64,000 bases of DNA from Saccharopolyspora gloriosae (lineage in GTDB: Bacteria > Actinomycetota > Actinomycetes > Mycobacteriales > Pseudonocardiaceae), in the NCBI RefSeq assembly GCF_022828475.1, contig NZ_CP059557.1:5131470-5195469 (forward strand), in the 5' to 3' direction. The notes beneath the pieces were generated by a model. The model ran no database searches. It saw nothing but the letters and a program-made list of their open reading frames with translations, and was not told where the DNA came from. Every line of letters starts with the position of its first letter. Positions within the stretch are counted from its first letter, which is position 1. The translations under genes and the position numbers were made by a program. This document shows positions 45,860-53,033 of this stretch, piece after piece.

Positions 45860-46966
45860 TGTTGTGTCTCGGGAGGTTGTGAACGGGGGACACGGGGCGG
45901 ATGATCTTGGAATGAGTGAGGACCTCCGGGTTCGGTGTGGATCACGACATCTGCACCGAATACCTGGAGGTCCTCGTGTGTCACCGTAACGCTCCGTTGA
46001 CTGAGACGGGCAGGCTGCGTCTGGCTCGGTGTGTCGTGGACGATCGCTGGCCGTTGCGGCGTGCGGCTGAGCGTTTCCAAGTCTCGCCCAGCACCGCGCA
46101 ACGGTGGGCGGATCGGTATCGCACCGAGGGCGAGGCGGGGATGGCAGACCGGTCCTCGCGTCCGCATCACAGTCCGCGGCGCACTCCGTCGCGCACCGAG
46201 CGGCGGATCATCAAGGTCCGGGTGATCCGCCGGTGGGGGCCGGCACGGATCGCGTTTTTGCTGGGCTTGAACCCGGCTACCGTGCACCGGGTCTTGGGCC
46301 GCTACAGGCTGGCCCGGCTCGCACACCTGGACCGGGCCACCGGGCGGGTGATCCGCCGCTACGAGTACCCGCAGCCCGGCGGCCTCGTCCACGTCGACAT
46401 CAAGAAAGTCGGCAACGTCCCCGACGGCGGCGGCAGCAAAGTCCTCGGCCGCCAGGCCGGCAGCCACAACAGCCAGGCCACCGTCACCGACCGCCGCCGC
46501 GCCGGCGGGAAGAAACCCGCCATCGGCTACAGCTACCTGCACAACGCCGTCGATGACCACTCGCGGCTTGCCTACACCGAAATCCTTCCCGACGAGACAC
46601 GCGAAACCGCCGCCGCGTTCTGGCAACGAGCACACACATTCTTCACCGATGCCGGGATCACCGTGCTCCGAGTACTGACCGACAACGGCTCCTGCTACCG
46701 CTCCCACCTCTGGACCGCCACACTCACCGCCGCCGGCATCACACACCTCCGCACCCGCCCCTACCGACCCCAAACCAACGGCAAAGTCGAACGCTACAAC
46801 CGCACCCTGCTCGACGAATGGGCCTACGCCCAGCTCTACCTCTCCGACACCGAACGCCGAAACGCCCTCCCACACTGGCTCCACACCTACAATCACCACC
46901 GCGGCCACACCGCACTCGGCGGCCACCCACCCGCCAGCCGCGTCCCCAACCTCACAAGACACAACA
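45860..46966 (+). mobile_element. Complete IS481-family insertion sequence, 1107 bp
   Basis: Terminal inverted repeats TGTTGTGTCTCGGGAGGTTG (45860-45879) and, complementary at 46947-46966, TGTTGTGTCTTGTGAGGTTG (18 of 20 agree). Flanked by a 6-bp direct repeat GCTACC at 45854-45859 and 46967-46972. Removing the element and one GCTACC restores a sequence very like 39582-39609, the edge of palindrome copy B, so the target was that repeat. One gene fills the element. Confidence 0.95.
45918..45975 (+). promoter_or_regulatory. Hairpin hiding the transposase ribosome site
   Basis: GAGGACCTCC (45918-45927) pairs perfectly with GGAGGTCCTC (45966-45975), the right arm containing the GGAGG ribosome site and ending immediately before the GTG start. 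A second nested stem TTCGGTG/CACCGAA (45931-45937 with 45954-45960) extends it. Transcripts entering from outside would fold and block translation, as known for IS10 and other elements. Confidence 0.75.
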
Positions 46967-47064
46967 GCTACCCGACCACCCAAGCAAAAAGAGCCGTCAA
47001 ACAGAACAAAAGTCATCGAGTAGCAAGCCGGAGGAGTCCCCAGAGTTGGGCTATGGCGTCCTGA
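45976..47064 (+). CDS. IS481-family transposase with read-out C-terminus
   Basis: A 362-residue DDE transposase from the GTG at 45976. The N-terminal helix-turn-helix (VVDDRWPLRRAAERF ... STAQRW) is followed by HTH-29-like TRTERRIIKVR and by the integrase core with VHVDIKKVG (first Asp), LTDNGSCY (second Asp) and RPQTNGKVERYNRTLLDEW (Glu). The last IS-encoded residues are NLTRHN. The element has no stop codon of its own, so the frame reads about 33 codons into flanking DNA and overlaps the convergent gene by 52 bases. The extra tail is an accident of the insertion site. Confidence 0.9.
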   Translation: MCHRNAPLTETGRLRLARCVVDDRWPLRRAAERFQVSPSTAQRWADRYRTEGEAGMADRSSRPHHSPRRTPSRTERRIIKVRVIRRWGPARIAFLLGLNPATVHRVLGRYRLARLAHLDRATGRVIRRYEYPQPGGLVHVDIKKVGNVPDGGGSKVLGRQAGSHNSQATVTDRRRAGGKKPAIGYSYLHNAVDDHSRLAYTEILPDETRETAAAFWQRAHTFFTDAGITVLRVLTDNGSCYRSHLWTATLTAAGITHLRTRPYRPQTNGKVERYNRTLLDEWAYAQLYLSDTERRNALPHWLHTYNHHRGHTALGGHPPASRVPNLTRHNSYPTTQAKRAVKQNKSHRVASRRSPQSWAMAS

Positions 47065-47795
47065 TCCCCCGCGGTGGTGATCTCCCGGTCCGGTAGGCGC
47101 CCCCACAGCCAGAGGTAGATCAGGACCGGGTCACCACTGATCAACGCGTCCGCGGACACCGACTCGTCCGGGCCGGTGCGCTGCACGACGGTGCGGGTCG
47201 GGTCCGCGTAGACCAGCCATTCGGCGTCCGCTGTGGACACTCCGACCGAGCAGGGGCGCGTCGAGGTGATGCCGACCGCGTGCAACCGGTAGCCGAGCCA
47301 CAACCGCAGCGCCTCGTCGATGCCGTCGAGCGCCACGTCCACGTCGATGCCGGTGCGGTCCACTCCGGCCGCCCCCTGCACGTCGACCCGGTGCACGGTC
47401 GTGGCGTGCAGCACCCGGCGGATCCAGAACCGCACCGTGTGCTCCTCCGGCCACCAGGTGGGGCAAGCGTCCTCGGGCGGGCGCGTGCCGAACTCGGCGA
47501 GCAGCTCGGCGAGGCGGGCGGTGAATCGCGCCGTCACCTCGCGCAGGCTCACCGGATCCGGCACCGCCCACGTCTCGGCGGTCTGTTCGGAAGCCCCCAT
47601 CCAGGTCAGCACGTCCTCGCATTGACCGCCGAGGAACCAGATCGTCTCGGCGACCGTCCTGCCCGAGGCGCCCTGAACCGGCGCGTCCGGATGCACGTCG
47701 TGCGTCGCCGCGGTGAGCAACTGGCCTTCCACACCGATCAGGTCGAGCATCCGGCCCGGATCGATCGACAGGTCCGCAGGCGGCTTCAAGGTCAT
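47013..47795 (-). CDS. Mycothiol-dependent maleylpyruvate isomerase-family protein
   Basis: A 260-residue protein with the DinB-like four-helix N-terminal domain and C-terminal sterol-carrier-like domain of the actinobacterial TIGR03083 family. The pattern LDLIGVEGQLLTAATHDVHPDAPV and later CPTWWPEEHTVRFWIRRVLHATTVHRVDVQ carry the His residues expected to bind a metal. Substrate unknown; mycothiol dependence is inferred from the family. The ATG at 47795 overlaps the upstream gene's stop (ATGA). The 3' end is overlapped by the transposase frame running in from the other strand. Confidence 0.85.
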   Translation of the reverse strand: MTLKPPADLSIDPGRMLDLIGVEGQLLTAATHDVHPDAPVQGASGRTVAETIWFLGGQCEDVLTWMGASEQTAETWAVPDPVSLREVTARFTARLAELLAEFGTRPPEDACPTWWPEEHTVRFWIRRVLHATTVHRVDVQGAAGVDRTGIDVDVALDGIDEALRLWLGYRLHAVGITSTRPCSVGVSTADAEWLVYADPTRTVVQRTGPDESVSADALISGDPVLIYLWLWGRLPDREITTAGDQDAIAQLWGLLRLATR

Positions 47796-48322
47796 CGGGC
47801 GGCCCCGGACAGGCTGCGCTCGACGATGTCGACGAACTCGGCCGCATGCCGCAGGCAGGTTTCGGCCTCGCCGGGAGTGACGCCGGGACTGCCCGCCTCG
47901 GCTGCGGCACGGCGCAGCGAGCCCGCGGTGAAATGCGCGGCCCACTCGCGCAGTTCGGGGGCGACCCCGGTGAGCTGGAGCCAGACGCTGCCCGAGCGCC
48001 GCGATCGGCTACGCCAGGAGCGGGCGACGACCACGGCGGTCGCGGCGCGCAGCGCGGCCAGATGCGCGAACACGTAGCACTCGGTGGCCCGCGTCGCGAT
48101 CCGCGCGTCGCGCAAGCACGTTTGCGCTTGTTCCAGCAGCGCACGAGCACCCGCGGGCGGCGCGGGCGCGGTCACCGGAAGCCAGTCGTCGCCGTGTCCG
48201 CGTCGGTCGTCGCGGCGGGCAGGCAAGGTGTCGCACTGCCTGCGCTGCGCTGCGTCACCGGACCGGCGCTGCGCCGGGATGGGCAGCGAGCCCGGGATGT
48301 GCGGATGTGCGGATGGGGACAT
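47792..48322 (-). CDS. SAV_6107-type HEPN-domain protein
   Basis: A 176-residue protein. After a Pro/Arg-rich N-terminal 65 residues it has a helical HEPN fold of the SAV_6107 family: LLEQAQTCLRDARIATRATECYVFAHLAALRAATAVVVAR and APELREWAAHFTAGSLRRAAAEAG. HEPN domains often bind nucleotides or act as RNases, but the usual R-x4-6-H motif is not clear here. The ATG at 48322 has GGAG seven bases upstream. The overlap with the next gene suggests translational coupling. Confidence 0.8.
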   Translation of the reverse strand: MSPSAHPHIPGSLPIPAQRRSGDAAQRRQCDTLPARRDDRRGHGDDWLPVTAPAPPAGARALLEQAQTCLRDARIATRATECYVFAHLAALRAATAVVVARSWRSRSRRSGSVWLQLTGVAPELREWAAHFTAGSLRRAAAEAGSPGVTPGEAETCLRHAAEFVDIVERSLSGAAR

Positions 48323-48716
48323 CAGTGTTCTCCGCTCGGTCACGACGATGCCGATCCGGGCGTCACCGGGACGTCCTGGACCGCGATGGGCGTGGTGAGC
48401 CGGGGGGAAGCCGGCCGTCCGGCGGCGGAGTGCTTCCCCCACCCCACCGCCGGACGTGACGTGCGAACCGAAGCCGAGCGCCCTATCCCGGACACCTGCG
48501 GTACCCGAAAACCGGACTTCGAACTTCAGTTCGACTGCCGCCAGAGTAGACCCGAGTCGCGAGGAGCTCAAGGCCTGCGCACTAGATCACCTGTTCGAGT
48601 CACGTCACAGTCGAGTCGCCCACCAGCGCCGACACGTCCGTCCGGTCGGGCAGGCCACCGCAGTTCGATCAAGACCGGACGGCACCGGCCTTGCCCGACC
48701 CTCTAGTGTTCGGCGC
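48323..48716. other. 394-base divergent intergenic region
   Basis: It lies between the HEPN gene and the acetyltransferase at 48717. It holds the interleaved inverted repeats at 48402-48456 and, just before 48717, a possible -10 element (TAGTGT) nine bases from the GTG, suggesting a leaderless message for that gene. No gene is seen. Confidence 0.55.
48402..48456. ncRNA. Possible H-type pseudoknot
   Basis: Two pairings are interleaved: GGGGGAAG (within 48402-48410) with CTTCCCCC (48433-48440), and CGTCCGGCGG (48416-48425) with CCGCCGGACG (48447-48456). The order A-B-A'-B' is a pseudoknot rather than nested hairpins. It lies 80-134 bases upstream of the HEPN gene start, so it could be in that gene's leader. 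It matches no RNA class that I know. Confidence 0.35.
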
Positions 48717-49286
48717 GTGACAGCCGCGCCCTCACCGCACATCGACCGCATCGTCGAGCTGACCACCGACCAGCTCAGGGCACGCTTGGCCGAAGCGCTA
48801 CAGGTCTACGTGGACGCGATGGGCTACCCGCCGTCCACCGCGCAGCAGCGCGCCCCCATGTGGTCGGCGCACATGATGCGGGCGGGCTGGCGCTGCGTCG
48901 CCGCGTTCAACGATGCCGACGAACTCGTCGGCATCGGCTACGGCTACCTCGGCGTGCCCGGCCAGTGGTGGCACGAGCAAGTGTTCCGCGGCCTGCTCAC
49001 CGTCACTCCCCGTGCCGAAGCCGAGCAGTGGATGCGCGACTACTTCGAACTCACCGAACTCCACGTCCGCCCCGACAGCCAGGGCGGCGGCCTCGGCGAG
49101 ACCATCCTGCGCCGGCTGCTCGACGGCGCCCCCGGCCACACGGTCCTGCTGTCCACTCCCGAAGGCCCGACCCGCGCCTGGAAGCTGTACCGCCGAGTCG
49201 GCTTCGCGGACGTGCTCCGCCACTACCAGTTCACCGGCGACCCGCGGCCGTTTGCCGTCCTGGGCCGCGGCCTTCCCCTTTCCTGA
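48717..49286 (+). CDS. GNAT-family N-acetyltransferase
   Basis: A 189-residue acetyltransferase. The acetyl-CoA region is LHVRPDSQGGGLGETILRRLLDG and the C-terminal strand WKLYRRVGFADVLRHYQF. A distinctive N-terminal stretch (YPPSTAQQRAPMWSAHMMRAGWRCVAAF) places it in an actinobacterial subgroup of unknown substrate. The GTG at 48717 has no ribosome site but a -10-like TAGTGT upstream, consistent with leaderless translation. A hairpin terminator follows. Confidence 0.87.
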   Translation: MTAAPSPHIDRIVELTTDQLRARLAEALQVYVDAMGYPPSTAQQRAPMWSAHMMRAGWRCVAAFNDADELVGIGYGYLGVPGQWWHEQVFRGLLTVTPRAEAEQWMRDYFELTELHVRPDSQGGGLGETILRRLLDGAPGHTVLLSTPEGPTRAWKLYRRVGFADVLRHYQFTGDPRPFAVLGRGLPLS

Positions 49287-49305
49287 CACCGAAAACGGGG
49301 GCCTG

Positions 49306-49344
49306 GGCTTCCCCGGCCGAGCCGCACGCTCGCCTGGGGAAGCC
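49306..49344. terminator. Terminator between acetyltransferase and DUF885 gene
   Basis: GGCTTCCCC (49306-49314) with GGGGAAGCC (49336-49344); the loop of 21 bases can pair further. It sits between convergent genes. Confidence 0.65.
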
Positions 49345-49356
49345 GCGGAATGCGAC

Positions 49357-51036
49357 TCACAGCTCGGCGAGTTGCTCCCGGAGCGTGTCGAGGCCCATCG
49401 AACCGAGTTCCAGCGCGCGGCGGTGGAAGTCCTTCGAGTCGAAGGCAGCGCCGTAACGGGCTCGGGCGTCGTCCCGGGCCGCTCGCCAGAGGCGTTCGCC
49501 GATCTTGTACGAGGGCGCCTGTCCCGGCCAGCCCAGGTAGCGGTCGATCTCGTCGTGCACCTGGGCCGGTTCGGCGACGGTGCGGGTGAGCATGAACTCC
49601 GCGGCCAGCTGCGGCGTCCAGCGCTCCCCTTCGTGGAACCCGGTTCCCGCGGGGATCTCCAGCTCCAGGTGCATGCCGATGTCGACGATCACCCGGGCGG
49701 CGCGGAACAGCTGGTCGTTGAGCATGCCCAGCAGGTCGCCGTCGTCGCCGAGGTAGCCGAGCTCCCGCATCAGCCGCTCCGCGTACAGCGCCCAGCCCTC
49801 GGCGTGCCCGGATACGACGCAGGCCAGCCGCTGGAACTTGTTCAACCGGCCCGCCTGGTGCACGGCCGTGGCGATCTGCAGGTGATGTCCCGGCACGCCT
49901 TCGTGGTAGACGACCGTCGTCTCCCGCCACGTCGGGAACTCCTCGCGGTCCGCGGGCACCGACCACCACATCCGCCCCGGCCGGGTGAACCCGTCCGTCG
50001 GGCCGGTGTAGTAGGCGCCGACGCCGCCGCCGGGCGGGGCGATGCGGCACTCCAGGGCCATCAGCTCGTCGGGAATGTCGAAGTGCGTGCCGCGCAGGTC
50101 CTGCAGCGCCTGGTCGGAAAGGCGCTGCATCCACTGCTGCAACCCGTCCTGGCCGTGCACCCGGTACTGCGGGTCGACGTCGAGCTGCGCGGCGGCTTCG
50201 GCGAGCGTCGCACCGGGGCGGATGCGGTCGGCGACCTGCTTCATGTCGGCCTCGATGGCGGCGAACTCCTCCCAGCCCCACTCGTAGGCCTCGCGCAGGT
50301 CCAGCGCGGCGCCGGTGAAGTACCGCGACCACAACCGGTAGCGCGACTCGCCCACCGCGTCGGCCTGCGGCGCCTTCGGCGCGAGCTCGGTGCGCAGGAA
50401 CTCCGCCAGTTCCGCGTAGGAACGCGCCGCCCCGGTGGCCGCCGCGTCCAACTCCGCGCGCAGCGAGTCGGTGACCTCGGCGCGGCCGACGAGGCTCGCG
50501 AAGTACGAGCTCCGGCCACCGGCGCCCGCCCAGGTCTCGCACTGCTCGGCGACCTTGGTGACCTGGCGGATCGCGGCAACATCACCGCGCGCAGCGGCCT
50601 CGGTCAACCCGGCGCGCAGGTTCGACACCGCCTCCGGCATCCGCTCCAGCCGTCGCGCGATGGTGCGCCACTGCTCGGGGGTGTCGGTGGGCATCAGGTC
50701 GAAGATCTGACGCAGGTTCTGCACCGGGCTGGCGATCACGTTCAGCGCGGACATGTCGGCGCCGGCTTCGTGCAGCTCCACGTCCAGGCCGATCCGTTCC
50801 AGGAACACCGCCTTCGCGGCGCGCTCCCCTGCATCGGCGGGTTCGGTCGCGGTCATCTCCGCCAGCGACCGCCGGGCCAGCTCACCCCGAGCGCGGTGCG
50901 CATCGGGTGAGTAATCGGTCAGCAGCTCATCACCACCCGGAAGGCCGAGCGCCGTCGCCTCGATCGGGTCCAGCACGGCGAGTTCGTCGACGAAACGGTC
51001 GCTGATCTGGTGCACGCCACTGCTCTCGGATGCCAT
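49357..51036 (-). CDS. DUF885 metallopeptidase-like protein
   Basis: A 559-residue cytoplasmic protein of the DUF885 family, related to zinc metalloproteases. The active-site helix is YHEGVPGHHLQ (HExxxxHH) at about residue 377, with a downstream ABHAEGWALYAE-like block (SGHAEGWALYAERL) providing the further Glu. No signal peptide. The ATG at 51036 (MASESSGVHQ) is preferred to an in-frame ATG at 51075. Substrate unknown. It stands alone, divergent from lppM. Confidence 0.88.
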   Translation of the reverse strand: MASESSGVHQISDRFVDELAVLDPIEATALGLPGGDELLTDYSPDAHRARGELARRSLAEMTATEPADAGERAAKAVFLERIGLDVELHEAGADMSALNVIASPVQNLRQIFDLMPTDTPEQWRTIARRLERMPEAVSNLRAGLTEAAARGDVAAIRQVTKVAEQCETWAGAGGRSSYFASLVGRAEVTDSLRAELDAAATGAARSYAELAEFLRTELAPKAPQADAVGESRYRLWSRYFTGAALDLREAYEWGWEEFAAIEADMKQVADRIRPGATLAEAAAQLDVDPQYRVHGQDGLQQWMQRLSDQALQDLRGTHFDIPDELMALECRIAPPGGGVGAYYTGPTDGFTRPGRMWWSVPADREEFPTWRETTVVYHEGVPGHHLQIATAVHQAGRLNKFQRLACVVSGHAEGWALYAERLMRELGYLGDDGDLLGMLNDQLFRAARVIVDIGMHLELEIPAGTGFHEGERWTPQLAAEFMLTRTVAEPAQVHDEIDRYLGWPGQAPSYKIGERLWRAARDDARARYGAAFDSKDFHRRALELGSMGLDTLREQLAEL

Positions 51037-51165
51037 GTGACGAAGGTTATCGCGCCACGGAACGGCCTTCGCCACCTTCAGTGTTCGGCGATGATCGCGC
51101 CGCCGTCGCGCGCACGGCGATCAGCGGAAGCCGGTGCGAGCATCACCGGCGTGCGAGGCGAAACG

Positions 51166-51831
51166 ATGCGCGGCGGCAGGCGAGCCATCCTGATGTTGCT
51201 GATGACCCTGGTCGGCGCGCTGCTCAGCGGGTGTCTGCACACCAACGCGTCGGTGACGCTCACCGACGACGACACGGCCAACGGCGAGCTGCTGCTGACC
51301 ACCGAGACCCCGGATGGTCAGGTGCCGTTCCGCCTGCGCCCGCCGGACGACCTCGCCGACCGGGTGCAGGTGACGCCGTACAACGAACAGGGCCGGGTCG
51401 GGTCGCGGCTGACGTTCCGCAACCTCGAGTTCGACGAGCTGGAGCGGCTCAGCAACGCGCTCAGCCCGTCCGACTCCCGGTACAACGTGCACCTGGAGCG
51501 GCAGGGCTCGCTGGTGGAGTTCACCACGATGCTGGACATGACTCCGCTCGCCGACACCGACTCGTCGATCCGGATCGAACTCACCGCGCCGGGCGAAGTG
51601 ACCTCCACCAACGGCAAGGAGACCTCCGGAGTCGTCACGTGGGCGCCGGAACCGGGCGAGGTCAGCGAGCTGAAGGCCACGTTCCAGTACTCCGGGTCGG
51701 GAATGGGCGTCGGCTTCGTGTGGACGATGCTGCTCGCCGGGCTGACGTTGTGCGTCGTGATCGCCGTCGCGTTCCTCGCGCAACGCTCGCACGAGCGGGA
51801 ACGCGCCGAATCCGGAGAGCTCCGGTCTTGA
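51166..51831 (+). CDS. lppM: LppM-like lipoprotein
   Basis: A 221-residue envelope protein. The signal peptide has the lipobox LLSGC; the mature part has a beta-rich domain (VTLTDDDTANGELLLTTETP ... RLTFRNLEFDELERL) and a C-terminal membrane helix at about 190-208 followed by a basic tail. Topology and position upstream of a prenyl synthase match M. tuberculosis Rv2171 (LppM). Role in the envelope not defined by sequence. ATG start at 51166; longer starts lack a signal peptide. Confidence 0.82.
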   Translation: MRGGRRAILMLLMTLVGALLSGCLHTNASVTLTDDDTANGELLLTTETPDGQVPFRLRPPDDLADRVQVTPYNEQGRVGSRLTFRNLEFDELERLSNALSPSDSRYNVHLERQGSLVEFTTMLDMTPLADTDSSIRIELTAPGEVTSTNGKETSGVVTWAPEPGEVSELKATFQYSGSGMGVGFVWTMLLAGLTLCVVIAVAFLAQRSHERERAESGELRS

Positions 51832-51893
51832 CGGCGCCGGCCGAGCCCGGCCCCGTTCGTGCCCGCCAGGGACGCGTCCCGCAGGATGGGGCG

Positions 51894-53033
51894 GTGCCCA
51901 TCAAGGAATCCGCACCGCAGCTGAACGGCCTCGCGGACACGACCATCGAGGACACCGTGGAATCCGATCTCCCCGGTCAGGTGCAGCGCACCCTCACCGA
52001 ACACGTGGAATCCCGGCTGGCCGAGTGCGCGGAACTCGACAGCGGATTCGCCGCCGCCGTGCGGGAGCTGAGCCGGTTCGTGCTCGGCGGCGGCAAGCGC
52101 ATCCGGCCGACGTTCGCGTGGTGGGGGTGGCGCGCGGCGGGGGGTGCCGCGGAGGGTCCTGCGGCCGAGGCGATGCTGCGGACCGCGAGCTCGCTGGAAC
52201 TCATCCAGGCCTGCGCGCTGGTGCACGACGACCTGATCGACGAGTCCGACACCCGCCGCGGCCATCCGACGGTGCACCGCAAGTTCGCCCGCACGCACTA
52301 CGAGGAGCGCTGGGCCGGAGGCTCCGCGCAGTTCGGCATGAGCGCGGCGGTGCTGCTCGGCGACCTGGCGCTGGCCTGGGCCGACGACATGCTGCACACC
52401 GCCGGTCTCGAACCGGCCGCGCTGGTCCGCGGCCTGCGGCCGTGGCGGGCGATGCGCACCGAGATGCTCGCCGGGCAGTACCTCGACGTGTTCAGCCAGG
52501 TCCGCGGCGACGAGACCCCGGAGGCGGCGCTGCGGGTCGCGGAGCTGAAATCCGCCTCCTACACGGTGGCGCGTCCGCTGCAGCTGGGCGCGGAGATCGC
52601 GGGCGCCGATCAGCGGACGCTGGCCGCGCTGGAGAACTTCGGGCACGACATCGGGGTGGCGTTCCAGCTGCGCGACGACCTGCTGGGCGTGTTCGGCGAC
52701 CCGGAGGTCACCGGTAAGCCCGCCGGGGACGATCTGCGGGAGGGCAAGCGCACGCTGCTCATCGCGGAAGCGCTGCAGGAGGCCCGCGCGCAGGGCGACG
52801 AGCGGGCCGTGGCCGAACTGCGGGCGGTGCTCGGCGACCCCGACGTGTCCGCCGACCGGATCGAGTCGGCCCGTTCGGTGCTGGTGCGGCTCGGCGCGCA
52901 GACCGCAGTGGAGAAGCGCATCGCCGAGCTCACCGGCAGCGCGCACCGGACGCTGAACTCGGCCGGATTGGCCGAGCCCGCGGCGACCAGGCTCGGGGAG
53001 CTCGCGGTGGCGGTCACCGACCGGACCCACTGA
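51894..53033 (+). CDS. idsA: Geranylgeranyl-type polyprenyl diphosphate synthase
   Basis: A 379-residue trans-prenyltransferase. The first Asp-rich motif is VHDDLIDESD (near residue 120) and the second FQLRDDLLGVFGD (near 260). GGGKRIRPTFAWWG binds isopentenyl diphosphate. Its place after lppM matches Rv2173 (IdsA2). It overlaps the next gene by one base, the arrangement of crtE-crtI carotenoid clusters. Start is GTG at 51894. Chain length (C15-C20) is not certain. Confidence 0.92.
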   Translation: MPIKESAPQLNGLADTTIEDTVESDLPGQVQRTLTEHVESRLAECAELDSGFAAAVRELSRFVLGGGKRIRPTFAWWGWRAAGGAAEGPAAEAMLRTASSLELIQACALVHDDLIDESDTRRGHPTVHRKFARTHYEERWAGGSAQFGMSAAVLLGDLALAWADDMLHTAGLEPAALVRGLRPWRAMRTEMLAGQYLDVFSQVRGDETPEAALRVAELKSASYTVARPLQLGAEIAGADQRTLAALENFGHDIGVAFQLRDDLLGVFGDPEVTGKPAGDDLREGKRTLLIAEALQEARAQGDERAVAELRAVLGDPDVSADRIESARSVLVRLGAQTAVEKRIAELTGSAHRTLNSAGLAEPAATRLGELAVAVTDRTH

